The notes under the pieces were generated by a model, which was given only the letters and a program-made list of their open reading frames with translations, searched no databases and was not told the DNA's origin. The translations under genes were made by a program, and so were the position numbers. Positions 8,996 to 18,667 of a stretch of 64,000 nucleotides of DNA are shown one piece after another (within the stretch, counting starts at the first letter, position 1; every line of letters starts with the position of its first letter). Origin of the DNA: an uncultured Prochlorococcus sp. (GTDB taxonomy: Bacteria > Cyanobacteriota > Cyanobacteriia > PCC-6307 > Cyanobiaceae). The stretch is from assembly GCA_902527105.1 (NCBI GenBank), contig CABZNT010000006.1:32782-96781 (forward strand), read 5' to 3'.

Positions 8996-10324
8996 ATGGC
9001 TATAAGATTAGTTTTAGTTAGGCACGGACTAAGCAGTTTCAATGCAAAGGGATTAATTCAAGGAAGAACAGACGATTCATTATTAACTGATGAAGGATAC
9101 GAACAAGCCCGAAAAGCAGGAAAAGCATTATCAAAAATAAACTTCGATAAAATCTATTCCTCCCCGCTTGTGAGAGCTGCTGAGACTGCAAAAACAATTA
9201 AAAAGACCTTCAATAAAGAACAAAATATTGTATTCGACGATAATTTGCTAGAGGTAGATCTTAGTGAATGGTCTGGCCTAAAAATTGATGAAATAAAAAA
9301 GAAATTTCCAGAAATTTACCCTATATGGAAAAATGATCCAGAAAATCTTATCTTAAAAAGAAATGACAATAAAACTTATAAACCAATTCAAGAGTTATTT
9401 TTTCAAGCAACAAATTTTGTAGAAGATATTTTAAAAATTTATCAAGACAAAGATGATATAAATATTTTAGTTGTTGGACATAATGCAATTCTCAGATGTT
9501 TAATACTCTTGTTATTAGGAAAGCCTAAGCAAGGTTTTAGAAAAATAAGATTAGAAAATGCTTCTTTCTCGATACTCAATATTACAAAGAAAGATAACAC
9601 TTTTAAGACTCAAATTGAATGCTTAAATCAAACTTCCCATCTTAATAAAAATATTCCAAATAAAATTGGAGATTCCAGAATATTTCTAATAAGGCATGGT
9701 GAAACTAACTGGAACAAAGAAGGAAGATTTCAAGGGCAAATTAATATCCCTTTAAATGAAAACGGAAAAGATCAAGCTAGAAAGACTTTTGAATATTTGA
9801 GAAATATTTCTTTCAATAAGGCATTTTCAAGTTCAATGCATAGGCCTTATGAGACTGCACAAATAATCCTTCAAAATAACAAAGATTTAAAAATTGAGAA
9901 AATAGATTCACTCGTAGAAATCAGTCACGGATTATGGGAGGGTAAATTGGAAGCAGAAATTAGAGAAGAGTGGCCTGCTTTACTGAAAAATTGGCATGAT
10001 AAACCTGAAGAAGTAATAATGCCCGAAGGTGAATGTATAAAAGATGTATCAGAAAGGTCAGTAGAAGCTTTTGACAAAATTTGTTTATCTCAAAAGGATA
10101 ATGATGAAACCCTCTTGGTTGCTCATGATGCAGTCAATAAAACTCTTATTTGTAATATCCTTGGGATTAATTATTCAAATATTTGGATGATAAAACAGGG
10201 TAATGGAGGCATAACTATAATTGATCTTTTTAATGATCCAAATAAGCCCCCTTTGATTAGCGCTCTTAACATTACAACTCACCTAGGGGGAATACTTGAT
10301 TCAACTGCTTCAGGAGCACTTTAA
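8996..10324 (+). CDS. Tandem two-domain histidine phosphatase (phosphoglycerate-mutase superfamily)
   Basis: Two histidine phosphatase domains lie in tandem in 442 residues. Domain 1 has VRHGLSSFN, SSPLVRAAETA and VVGHNA; domain 2 (from about residue 228) has IRHGETNWN, SSSMHRPYETA and VAHDAV. Both therefore keep the RHG nucleophile and the second histidine. Members act on phosphorylated small molecules; cyanobacterial relatives have been assigned as phosphoglycerate mutase-like proteins, alpha-ribazole phosphatase or phosphoserine phosphatase, and sequence alone does not decide. The gene is monocistronic, diverging from the CPBP gene and converging on lepB (53-bp gap). Confidence 0.9.
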   Translation: MAIRLVLVRHGLSSFNAKGLIQGRTDDSLLTDEGYEQARKAGKALSKINFDKIYSSPLVRAAETAKTIKKTFNKEQNIVFDDNLLEVDLSEWSGLKIDEIKKKFPEIYPIWKNDPENLILKRNDNKTYKPIQELFFQATNFVEDILKIYQDKDDINILVVGHNAILRCLILLLLGKPKQGFRKIRLENASFSILNITKKDNTFKTQIECLNQTSHLNKNIPNKIGDSRIFLIRHGETNWNKEGRFQGQINIPLNENGKDQARKTFEYLRNISFNKAFSSSMHRPYETAQIILQNNKDLKIEKIDSLVEISHGLWEGKLEAEIREEWPALLKNWHDKPEEVIMPEGECIKDVSERSVEAFDKICLSQKDNDETLLVAHDAVNKTLICNILGINYSNIWMIKQGNGGITIIDLFNDPNKPPLISALNITTHLGGILDSTASGAL

Positions 10325-10377
10325 ATTAATACTTGTTAAAAATTTATTTTGATAAAGTCAGAGTCAGAAAAAAGGCT

Positions 10378-11049
10378 TCATTTACTGAAAAAGCCAACTT
10401 GACTAAGAGGCCAAAATCTGAAATATGCTTTACCAATTATCTCTTTTTTATGAAGGAATTTACTTCCAGGCCAATATCTTCCATCCCAGCTATTTGATCT
10501 ATTATCACCTAAAACTAAAAAATGATCTTCTGGCACTTTCATGTTTTCAAATTTACCACAATTATTAAATAGGGATAATGAGCACTTATAAGAGACATAG
10601 GGTTCAGGAATTAATTGATTATTTATGATTAATTCACCATTAGAGTTTACACTTACAATTTCTCCTGGAAGAGCCACCACTCTTTTAATATAAGCATCGC
10701 AAGCTTGATCCCTCAAACCAGGAATAAACGACATTGGAGGAAAACTCATAAAAAAACAATATCTTTTTTTTGGTAAAGGCTTAGACCTTGATGAAATTAA
10801 TTTTTTGTCAAACGAGTAAGGTGAGTTAAAAACAACAATATCTCCTCTTTCTAATAAAGAGTTTCTTATCGAAAATTTTTCAATAATTAACCTATCGTTT
10901 ATTTGTAATTCTGGGAGCATTGAACCAGAGGGGATATAACGTGGTTCTGCCAAAAATGATCTACAAGAAGAAACAAAAAAAGTTAATAGAATTAGTAGAC
11001 CCCATTCTTTTAAAAAACTTTTTATGGAACTAGGCATAGGATTAATCAA
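10378..11049 (-). CDS. lepB: Signal peptidase I
   Basis: The 223-residue protein has one N-terminal membrane segment (about 14-28) and the S26 family boxes: YIPSGSMLPEL with the catalytic serine, AYIKRVVALPGE with the catalytic lysine, and LGDNRSNSWDGRYWP near the C-terminus. It removes signal peptides of Sec and Tat substrates at the outer face of the cytoplasmic or thylakoid membrane; substrates encoded here plausibly include psaF, psb27 and petA products. A second ATG four codons in could also be the start. It follows the ArsC/Spx-like gene by 17 bp as the last gene of a minus-strand cluster. Confidence 0.95.
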   Translation of the reverse strand: MINPMPSSIKSFLKEWGLLILLTFFVSSCRSFLAEPRYIPSGSMLPELQINDRLIIEKFSIRNSLLERGDIVVFNSPYSFDKKLISSRSKPLPKKRYCFFMSFPPMSFIPGLRDQACDAYIKRVVALPGEIVSVNSNGELIINNQLIPEPYVSYKCSLSLFNNCGKFENMKVPEDHFLVLGDNRSNSWDGRYWPGSKFLHKKEIIGKAYFRFWPLSQVGFFSK

Positions 11050-11066
11050 GTCTTGATTTTCTAAAC

Positions 11067-11423
11067 TTATATAAATTGTTTTGCATATTCAATTTCATTA
11101 AAACCTAATATTACTTTTTTCAATTCGTAAATCAAAAATGGTCTTTTTATTAACTTGCCATCACTTAAAAGAAGTTTAATAATTTCTTCCTTTGACAGAC
11201 GCTCAATATCAAGATCAAGAGTTTTAAAGGCTTTACCCCTTGTATTGAAAATCCTTTTCTTATCATCAGAGTATTGTTCTAAGGCTAGATTTAAATAATT
11301 AACAAGTGGAGGTTCTTTTACAATATCAATTAACTGAAAATCAAAATCTTTTCTTTCAAGCCACTTTAAAGCTTTTCGGCATGTAGAGCATTTTAAATAA
11401 CTATAAAAAATTATTTTTTTCAA
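11067..11423 (-). CDS. ArsC/Spx-family thioredoxin-fold protein
   Basis: This 118-residue protein has the YLKCSTCRKALKWLE start of the ArsC/Spx family with a CxxC pair at about residues 11-14, a DIVKEPP segment and an LIKRPFLI segment that corresponds to the conserved KRP turn. Members are glutaredoxin-linked arsenate reductases or Spx-type regulators; without neighbouring ars genes neither role is proven. The start is TTG at 11421-11423, overlapping the stop of the pyrophosphatase-like gene as TTGA. It shares a minus-strand cluster with lepB downstream. Confidence 0.85.
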   Translation of the reverse strand: MKKIIFYSYLKCSTCRKALKWLERKDFDFQLIDIVKEPPLVNYLNLALEQYSDDKKRIFNTRGKAFKTLDLDIERLSKEEIIKLLLSDGKLIKRPFLIYELKKVILGFNEIEYAKQFI

Positions 11424-11974
11424 TTTAATTTACTAATATTTGATTTCTTAATTACTTTAAAGTTTTTCTTTTTTAGAAGCATACAACTTTTCAATAAATT
11501 TTCAACCACATCAAAATCCCTCCAACCATCAATTTGAACTGTTCTTCCATCGAGTCCTTTACTTGTTCTAAAAAATTCTGCAACATCCTCAAGCTGATTA
11601 GAAGCAATTTGATTAATACTCACTATGTTAGCCTGCCTAGGATTAGCCATAGGCACACATAAAAGTTTTCCATCATATGCACCACAATCATGCATATCCA
11701 AAACTCCAATAGGTCTAGCTTTTATTAGACAACCCGCAAAAGTAGGTTCGTCCATTATCACCATTGCATCAAGGGGAGCTCCATCTTCCGCAAGGGTATT
11801 TGGGATAAAACCATAATCAAAAGGGTACCTCACTGAAGAATGTAATACTCTGTCTAGAGCCATTATTCCTGCGTCAGAGCAATATTCATATTTATTCCTG
11901 CTCCCTGCAGGTATTTCAATAACAATATTCACTATTCCCTTCATTGGAGATGGAGGTATTGAACTAAGTTCCAT
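11420..11974 (-). CDS. Family-I inorganic pyrophosphatase homolog with altered active site
   Basis: The 184-residue protein aligns by eye along the whole family-I pyrophosphatase: E20, K28, E30, R42, Y50, Y54, D64, D69, D96, D101 and K103 are present. The signature that should read DGDPLD is DGAPLD, so the aspartate matching E. coli D67 is Ala66. The conserved Tyr-Lys pair (Y141-K142 in E. coli) is Ser138-Lys139. D67 helps position the nucleophilic water, so pyrophosphate hydrolysis is probably lost or weak. The frame is intact, and the gene overlaps both neighbours (11 bp upstream, 4 bp downstream), so it is not an obvious pseudogene. The likely working enzyme is at 26713-27300. Confidence 0.9.
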   Translation of the reverse strand: MELSSIPPSPMKGIVNIVIEIPAGSRNKYEYCSDAGIMALDRVLHSSVRYPFDYGFIPNTLAEDGAPLDAMVIMDEPTFAGCLIKARPIGVLDMHDCGAYDGKLLCVPMANPRQANIVSINQIASNQLEDVAEFFRTSKGLDGRTVQIDGWRDFDVVENLLKSCMLLKKKNFKVIKKSNISKLN

Positions 11975-12218
11975 CTTTTTTAAAATCGTGATTATGAATT
12001 ATCTCGTTTCCTTGAGATAAAGGTCTGCCAATTAAAATGCTTATTGAAGGTAAAAAAATTGTCAAAAAGGCAAAAATAATACCTAAAGATGTTATTGATA
12101 AACTCCTTATACTTAAGGGGTCATCATCATCTCTTTCAAAATCATTTCGAGCAGAATCATGAGAAGATTCTTCGCTTGATTTACTTTGAATAAACTGCTT
12201 TGATTTCGTGTAACTCAA
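11964..12218 (-). CDS. Small single-pass membrane protein of unknown function
   Basis: The 84-residue product has a polar, acidic N-terminal half rich in Ser, Asp and Glu, and one hydrophobic segment (about residues 46-64, SLGIIFAFLTIFLPSISIL). The start is TTG at 12216-12218; an in-frame stop lies upstream. It overlaps the pyrophosphatase-like gene by 11 bp, so it is probably the first gene of the cluster that runs to lepB. I do not recognise the family. The overlap and conserved-looking layout argue that it is a real gene. Confidence 0.65.
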   Translation of the reverse strand: MSYTKSKQFIQSKSSEESSHDSARNDFERDDDDPLSIRSLSITSLGIIFAFLTIFLPSISILIGRPLSQGNEIIHNHDFKKDGT

Positions 12219-12315
12219 GAACTCTTAATTGGTAAAGATTGAGGAGATAATTAAACATCAATATCCTACATTCAAAATGTCAATAAATCAAAACATTGAT
12301 TGGTGACTTTTTTAA

Positions 12316-12666
12316 TTACTCTTTTTCTAGCAAAGACCTAATAGATTTTAGTTCGTCTAAAATTTGCGCCAGTATATTTTGAGCAGCGGACGAAGGTGTA
12401 TTAAAGACCTCCACAGTAACTTCCTTTATTCTTAAAATATCTTTTGCAAATCTTGCTACTTCATTAGGATGGAATTTTAAAGGATCTTTTTGATCAGTCC
12501 GAAATTCGGGATTTAATTTTCTGGGGTTAAAACTAGGGTTTAGATTTCTTAAATCTGTATTTGTATACCTATAGACAGAAGCTCTTGATCTATTTAGAAA
12601 TTTTTGAACTTCATCAATACCTACTAATTCCTCTTCACTAGAAATATTGGAATCTATATTTTCCAT
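12316..12666 (-). CDS. Small helix-turn-helix (MerR/AlpA-like) protein
   Basis: Residues 15-38 (GIDEVQKFLNRSRASVYRYT and following) resemble the excisionase/MerR-type winged HTH, in which the protein picks a site from a fold such as 'x-Val-Gln-x-Phe-Leu...Ser-Val-Tyr-Arg'. The 116-residue protein ends in a helical segment (about 90-116) that could mediate dimerisation. DNA binding is inferred and targets are unknown. A perfect 12-bp inverted repeat begins 22 bp upstream of its start codon (12689-12725), which could be an autoregulatory site. It diverges from proS. Confidence 0.6.
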   Translation of the reverse strand: MENIDSNISSEEELVGIDEVQKFLNRSRASVYRYTNTDLRNLNPSFNPRKLNPEFRTDQKDPLKFHPNEVARFAKDILRIKEVTVEVFNTPSSAAQNILAQILDELKSIRSLLEKE

Positions 12667-12688
12667 AAACTTAAGAAAATGATTAAGT

Positions 12689-12725
12689 AGTAATGAAGTT
12701 TTTAAAGAGTTTGAACTTCATTACT
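12689..12725. repeat. Perfect 12-bp inverted repeat between the HTH gene and proS
   Basis: The arms AGTAATGAAGTT (12689-12700) and AACTTCATTACT (12714-12725) are perfect reverse complements separated by 13 bp. There is no T-run after either arm and both flanking genes are transcribed away, so a terminator is not expected here. It could be an operator for the adjacent HTH protein, a hairpin in one of the two leaders, or a small RNA element. Chance palindromes are common in AT-rich DNA, so function is only inferred from position. Confidence 0.55.
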
Positions 12726-12841
12726 GAAGAAGTTAGCAGAAAGCACATTCTTAGACTAGCCGCCTTGAGGGACTCAAGACACTTTGAATTTTTTTTTCAT
12801 CTTAATTGATAAAATTAAATATTATCTAAGGATTTTTCTGT

Positions 12842-14644
12842 ATGCGCGTGACCACCTCATTTCCTCTGGGGACACTTCGTGACACACCTTCTGAAGCTGA
12901 GATTATTTCACATCAATTACTCTTAAAAGCTGGGTATATTCGCAGAGTTAACAGCGGAATTTATGCATACATGCCACTAATGCTTAGAGTCATTGAAAAA
13001 ATATCCGCAATAATAGATAAAGAACTTAATAGTATTGGTTGTACGAAATTATTATTACCCCAACTTCATCCTGCAGATTTATGGAAAAAAAGTGAAAGGT
13101 GGGAAGGATATACCGCAGGTGAAGGAATAATGTTTAATCTCAAAGATAGACAAGGTAAAGAATTTGGTTTAGCACCAACTCACGAAGAGGTGATAACGAG
13201 TATTGCATCAGAGACCATCAACTCTTATAAGCAATTACCTCAATGTTTTTACCAAATTCAGACAAAATTTAGAGATGAAATAAGGCCAAGGTTTGGATTG
13301 ATGAGAAGTAGAGAATTCATAATGAAAGATGGTTATTCTTTTCATTCTTCAGAAAACGATCTAGCTTCTTTCTATGAAAAAGTGGGCAATGCTTATGAAA
13401 ATATTTTTAAATCTTGTGGACTGCAGACAGTAGGGGTTGAAGCTGATAGTGGAGCAATTGGCGGTGCTTCATCTAAAGAATTTATGGTCACTGCTGATGC
13501 TGGGGAAGATTCCATTTTGTTCACTCAAAGCGGTTCTTATGCTGCCAATATCGAAAAAGCTGTTTCTCTACCCTCTCAACCTATTCCACTAAAAGATAAT
13601 ATTGCAGAGTGGTTGGAAACGCCTCATCAAAAAACAATTCTAGAAGTTTGCAATAATAACAATTTAGACCCAAGTCAGATTATTAAAGTAGTAATATTCC
13701 TTGCACAGTTTGAAGGTAAATTTGAGGTTCCAATTCTTGCATGCATAAGAGGCGATCAACACATTAATGAGGTAAAGCTTTTTAACTTAATCAATAAACT
13801 TCATCACTTCAATCTCCTTAATCTTAAAAAGATTGAAGACAAAAATATTATCGAAAAAAATCTAGTTGATTTACCCTTAGGTTTTATCGGGCCAGATTTA
13901 GATAATAAAACTATTAAAGCTAGTTCTAATTGGGAAAAAAAATGGACAAGAATAATTGACCATTCTGCAAGTGACCTTTCAAGGTTTATAAGTGGTGCAA
14001 ATAAAGTTAATTTCCATAAAGTTTTTCAAAAATTTTCTTTTGATTCGAAAGACTATCTAATTGGGGATATCAGGAATGCCAAAAAAGGAGATAAAGTAAG
14101 TATTTATGATAATGAAGAACTTAAAGAAAAAAAAGGTATCGAGATTGGACATATTTTCCAACTAGGTCAGAAATATAGTGAAAAATTAAATGCAAAGTAC
14201 TCTGATAAGGACGGTCAGTTAAAAAGTTTATGGATGGGTTGTTACGGAATAGGAGTGACAAGAATAGCTCAAGCGGCTATCGAACAGAATCATGATCAAA
14301 AAGGAATTTGTTGGCCTATCCAGATTTCTCCTTTTGAAGTTATTATTATCCCAACAAACCTAAAAGATCCTATTCAAAGTGATCTTACTGAGCAAGTCTA
14401 TAACAACTTTTTAATTAACAAAATTGATGTACTTCTTGATGATAGAAACGATAGAGCTGGAGTTAAATTTAAAGATGCGGAATTAATTGGTATTCCTTTT
14501 CAGATAATTATTGGCAGAGATTCTATTAATAAAGAAGTAGAACTTTTATGCAGAACAAATAATACTAAGCTTAAAATAAGTACTGATAAATTGTTAGAAA
14601 CATTTATTTCCGAATCTGAAATAATGTACAATAAAAAGTCTTAA
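12842..14644 (+). CDS. proS: Prolyl-tRNA synthetase (bacterial type with editing insert)
   Basis: This 600-residue class II synthetase charges tRNA-Pro. Visible landmarks are the N-terminal MRVTTSFPLGTLRDTP block, LGL-type motif APTHEEV, motif 2 RPRFGLMRSREFIMKD, motif 3 GCYGIGVTRIAQAAIE, and a C-terminal anticodon-binding domain. Between motifs 2 and 3 lies an insertion of roughly 180 residues, the bacterial editing (INS) domain that clears Ala-tRNA-Pro, and it includes GADSGAIGG-like sequence (EADSGAIGGASSKEF). Length is typical. psb27 follows 25 bp downstream. Confidence 0.97.
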   Translation: MRVTTSFPLGTLRDTPSEAEIISHQLLLKAGYIRRVNSGIYAYMPLMLRVIEKISAIIDKELNSIGCTKLLLPQLHPADLWKKSERWEGYTAGEGIMFNLKDRQGKEFGLAPTHEEVITSIASETINSYKQLPQCFYQIQTKFRDEIRPRFGLMRSREFIMKDGYSFHSSENDLASFYEKVGNAYENIFKSCGLQTVGVEADSGAIGGASSKEFMVTADAGEDSILFTQSGSYAANIEKAVSLPSQPIPLKDNIAEWLETPHQKTILEVCNNNNLDPSQIIKVVIFLAQFEGKFEVPILACIRGDQHINEVKLFNLINKLHHFNLLNLKKIEDKNIIEKNLVDLPLGFIGPDLDNKTIKASSNWEKKWTRIIDHSASDLSRFISGANKVNFHKVFQKFSFDSKDYLIGDIRNAKKGDKVSIYDNEELKEKKGIEIGHIFQLGQKYSEKLNAKYSDKDGQLKSLWMGCYGIGVTRIAQAAIEQNHDQKGICWPIQISPFEVIIIPTNLKDPIQSDLTEQVYNNFLINKIDVLLDDRNDRAGVKFKDAELIGIPFQIIIGRDSINKEVELLCRTNNTKLKISTDKLLETFISESEIMYNKKS

Positions 14645-14669
14645 GGCTTATTTTTTTGGGAGCTAAGTT

Positions 14670-15107
14670 ATGTTACTGAAATGGACATCAAAATTATTTT
14701 TTAAGAATCTTACCAAAGCTATATCTTTTGCAATATCTTTAATTGTTGTTTTTACACTATTTAGTTCCCCTTCAGTAGCTGCAAAAACTGCTATGACAGG
14801 TGACTATACAAAGGATACAATTTCAGTTGTTAAAACATTACAAACAGCTGTTGATACTCCAAAAGATTCTCCAGATAAAGATGAAGTAAGAAGTGAGGCT
14901 CTTACACTCATAACTGACTATATTTCCAGATACAGAAATAGAGGGATGGTGAATAAAACACAATCATTTACCACAATGCAAACAGCATTAAATGCTATGG
15001 CAGGTCATTACAAAAACTTTGCAAGTAGACCTTTACCAGATAAACTTAAAGAGCGTTTAACAAAAGAATTTTCTCTTGCTGAAAAAATGGTTCTAAGAGA
15101 AAGTTGA
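14670..15107 (+). CDS. psb27: Photosystem II assembly protein Psb27 (no lipobox cysteine)
   Basis: Psb27 is a four-helix lumenal protein that binds CP43 during PSII assembly and repair. The 145-residue product has an N-terminal hydrophobic signal (about 16-36) ending SSPSVAA, then TGDYTKDTISVVKTL, RSEALTLITDYISRYR and a KLKERLTKEFSLAEKML-like end typical of Psb27. There is no cysteine anywhere in the protein, so the lipid anchor known from Synechocystis Psb27 cannot be made; cleavage by signal peptidase I after an Ala-rich site is expected instead. It lies 25 bp after proS and may be read through from it. Confidence 0.93.
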   Translation: MLLKWTSKLFFKNLTKAISFAISLIVVFTLFSSPSVAAKTAMTGDYTKDTISVVKTLQTAVDTPKDSPDKDEVRSEALTLITDYISRYRNRGMVNKTQSFTTMQTALNAMAGHYKNFASRPLPDKLKERLTKEFSLAEKMVLRES

Positions 15108-15134
15108 TACAATTCATTTACTTTTTAAAAGTAA

Positions 15135-16499
<1,365 letters not shown>

Positions 16500-16514
16500 T
16501 TTAGTTCCAAATTA

Positions 16515-17516
16515 ATGATTGAATCCTTTAGACATTTTGGACATAAAAAAGTTGATCTCATTGGTCTCGGGAACGCAATAGTAGATATTATTGTAAATAT
16601 TGAAGATGAGTTTCTTGAGATAAATAATCTGGATAAAGGATCAATGAATCTAATTAATTCTGATGAATCGCAGAGATTGTTAGAAAATTGCAAAGTTATC
16701 AAACAAATTTCAGGTGGGTCGTCAGCAAATACCGTTGTTTCTTTAGCAGAATTAGGCAATCATGTTCAGTTTATAGGAAGAGTGAAAAATGATCAATTTG
16801 GTAATTTCTTTTCTGACGATATAAAAAAAAGTAAAACTATATTTAATACTCCACCAACTATTGCAGGTGCTCCAACAGCTCATTCAATTATTTTGGTTAC
16901 ACCTGATGCACAAAGAACTATGTGCACTTACCTAGGGGCATCTGTAGAGTTTGAGCCAAAAGACATTGACTTTACTGTAATTAAGGAAAGTAAATACTTA
17001 TATTTAGAAGGATATTTATGGGACAGCGAATTAGCGAAAAAAGCTTTTATTAAAGCCTCCCAAATTGCAAAACAATCTAATACAAAAATAATCCTTTCTT
17101 TGTCTGATTCATTTTGTGTAGATAGGCATCGTGAGAGTTTCTTGGAATTAATTTATGAATATGTAGATATCGTTTTTTGCAATGAATCAGAAGTATTAAG
17201 TCTATTTAAAAACGATAAATTAGCAAGTTGCCAAGAAGACCTATCTTCCTTATGTGAGTTAGTCATAGTAACTCTTGGAAGAAATGGTTCTCTCATAGTT
17301 AATAAAAATGATGTTGAAATAATTGAGTCAATAACGAAAGGCAAGATTATTGATACCACAGGAGCGGGAGATATCTATGCGGGAGGATTTATCCATGGAT
17401 TAATAAACAATTTTTCCCTCAAAAAATGCGGAGAGATAGCTTCAATTTGTGCGGGGCAAATAATTACTCAATTAGGATCTAGATCAGATATTGATCTTAA
17501 AGAGTTAATAAAATAG
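16515..17516 (+). CDS. PfkB-family carbohydrate/nucleoside kinase
   Basis: The 333-residue protein has the ribokinase fold: GLGNAIVDI near the N-terminus, SGGSSANTVVSLAELG (first PfkB signature) and DTTGAGDIYAGGFIHG (second signature with the catalytic Asp) near residues 280-295. Members phosphorylate sugars or nucleosides with ATP. The segment around the N-terminus resembles adenosine-kinase-like members, and the position right after purA would fit a purine link, but the substrate is not established. It converges on cutA with only 6 bp between stop codons. Confidence 0.88.
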   Translation: MIESFRHFGHKKVDLIGLGNAIVDIIVNIEDEFLEINNLDKGSMNLINSDESQRLLENCKVIKQISGGSSANTVVSLAELGNHVQFIGRVKNDQFGNFFSDDIKKSKTIFNTPPTIAGAPTAHSIILVTPDAQRTMCTYLGASVEFEPKDIDFTVIKESKYLYLEGYLWDSELAKKAFIKASQIAKQSNTKIILSLSDSFCVDRHRESFLELIYEYVDIVFCNESEVLSLFKNDKLASCQEDLSSLCELVIVTLGRNGSLIVNKNDVEIIESITKGKIIDTTGAGDIYAGGFIHGLINNFSLKKCGEIASICAGQIITQLGSRSDIDLKELIK

Positions 17517-17522
17517 ATTTAA

Positions 17523-17828
17523 TCAAATAGTCTTATTAAACCAATCATAATATTTCATCTCAGCATGGTATTTTTTATAAATAATTTGAGGAATATTATA
17601 TGTGGAATTTTTTTTTACGAAATCAATTAAACAATCTTTAAATTCTAGTTTACTTTTTATTGTGATTTCAAACTCTTTATTTTCTTCAATATCATCATTC
17701 CACTTATAAATTGAAAAAACTTGCTTTATCGAAACACAAGCTGCAAGTTTATTTTGTATTAGTAATTTAGCCATTCGCAAAGCATTTGCGTTACTTGATA
17801 CAGTTGTGATCATAACTAATATTTCCAT
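17523..17828 (-). CDS. cutA: CutA1-type divalent-ion tolerance protein homolog
   Basis: The 101-residue protein shows the CutA1 pattern: a beta strand with MITTVSSNANALRMAKLLIQNKLAACVS, then WNDDIEENKEFEITIKS and a YNIPQIIY segment. CutA1 proteins are small, very stable trimers; a role in divalent metal tolerance was proposed in E. coli but the molecular function is unsettled. It is 13 bp downstream of cobK on the same strand. Confidence 0.88.
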   Translation of the reverse strand: MEILVMITTVSSNANALRMAKLLIQNKLAACVSIKQVFSIYKWNDDIEENKEFEITIKSKLEFKDCLIDFVKKNSTYNIPQIIYKKYHAEMKYYDWFNKTI

Positions 17829-17841
17829 AATGAATTAAATA

Positions 17842-18639
17842 TCAATATTTTTTAATTATGTGATTTATCAAATTATGATATTGATCAAAAGAGTAAGCAT
17901 AATCATTTTTAACTTTCGGCCTTTTAACCAAAAATAACTTCATTTTACTTCCAGAAACTATATTCTCCCAGTTTTTCTGAGAATAACTTCCAGATTCTCT
18001 GCATAAAACATAATCTATCTCCCAAAAATCACAAAGTTTTTTTTCTAAAATGCTTTTATCATTTTTACTCGGTTCAAGTATCGCTATGTTTGAATTTTTA
18101 ATACATGATCCAAAAGCTTTAGTTATACTCGCATAAGTTGGAAGTACCCTTGTAAATACATTTGCTCTAAAATTCATATAATAATTAGCTGTATCGTTAA
18201 GGAATCTTGATCCTATTGCAAGAAGAATATTCTTATTCTCAATATCAACGTTATTTATATCCTTTAAATCATCAATATAAAAAAAATTATTAGTGTTTTT
18301 TATGAGAGTTTTCCTCTCAAATTGTAAAAGAGGTGTATTAATATCTTTACATGCATTATTAAGATTTTTAGAAATTATTACCGCAAACGGATGAGTAGCA
18401 TCGACAACGCATGTGATTTTATTTTTATTTATGAAATTAATTATTTGATCTTTATTATTTAATTTCCCCGTAATGATATGTAACTTTGGATTCTCAATAT
18501 AAGCTTGACCTGCTTTATAACTTAAAACACTTGCAAAGACTGAATAATTTAGTTCAAGAAGCCTATTAGCTATTACAGGTCCATCCGAAGTTCCTGATAG
18601 GATCCAAACATTTTTATAGCAATTTCCTTGATTCTGCAT
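17842..18639 (-). CDS. cobK: Precorrin-6A reductase
   Basis: CobK/CbiJ reduces precorrin-6A (or the cobalt form) with NADPH during corrin ring synthesis. The 265-residue protein starts with VWILSGTSDGPVIANRLLEL, the nucleotide-binding start of the family, and carries the VDATHPFA segment near residue 95 that is the best-known CobK/CbiJ motif, with a late LCRESG segment. It is encoded upstream of cutA on the minus strand and diverges from ssb with a 28-bp gap. Together with cobM and cobO it indicates an active corrinoid pathway. Confidence 0.9.
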   Translation of the reverse strand: MQNQGNCYKNVWILSGTSDGPVIANRLLELNYSVFASVLSYKAGQAYIENPKLHIITGKLNNKDQIINFINKNKITCVVDATHPFAVIISKNLNNACKDINTPLLQFERKTLIKNTNNFFYIDDLKDINNVDIENKNILLAIGSRFLNDTANYYMNFRANVFTRVLPTYASITKAFGSCIKNSNIAILEPSKNDKSILEKKLCDFWEIDYVLCRESGSYSQKNWENIVSGSKMKLFLVKRPKVKNDYAYSFDQYHNLINHIIKKY

Positions 18640-18667
18640 CAGTATGTCTTTAATTAAATAGTAAGTA

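Noticed and set aside
11420..11974. Pyrophosphatase copy as a pseudogene
   Set aside because: Frame is intact, length normal and it overlaps both neighbours in an operon; only active-site residues changed.
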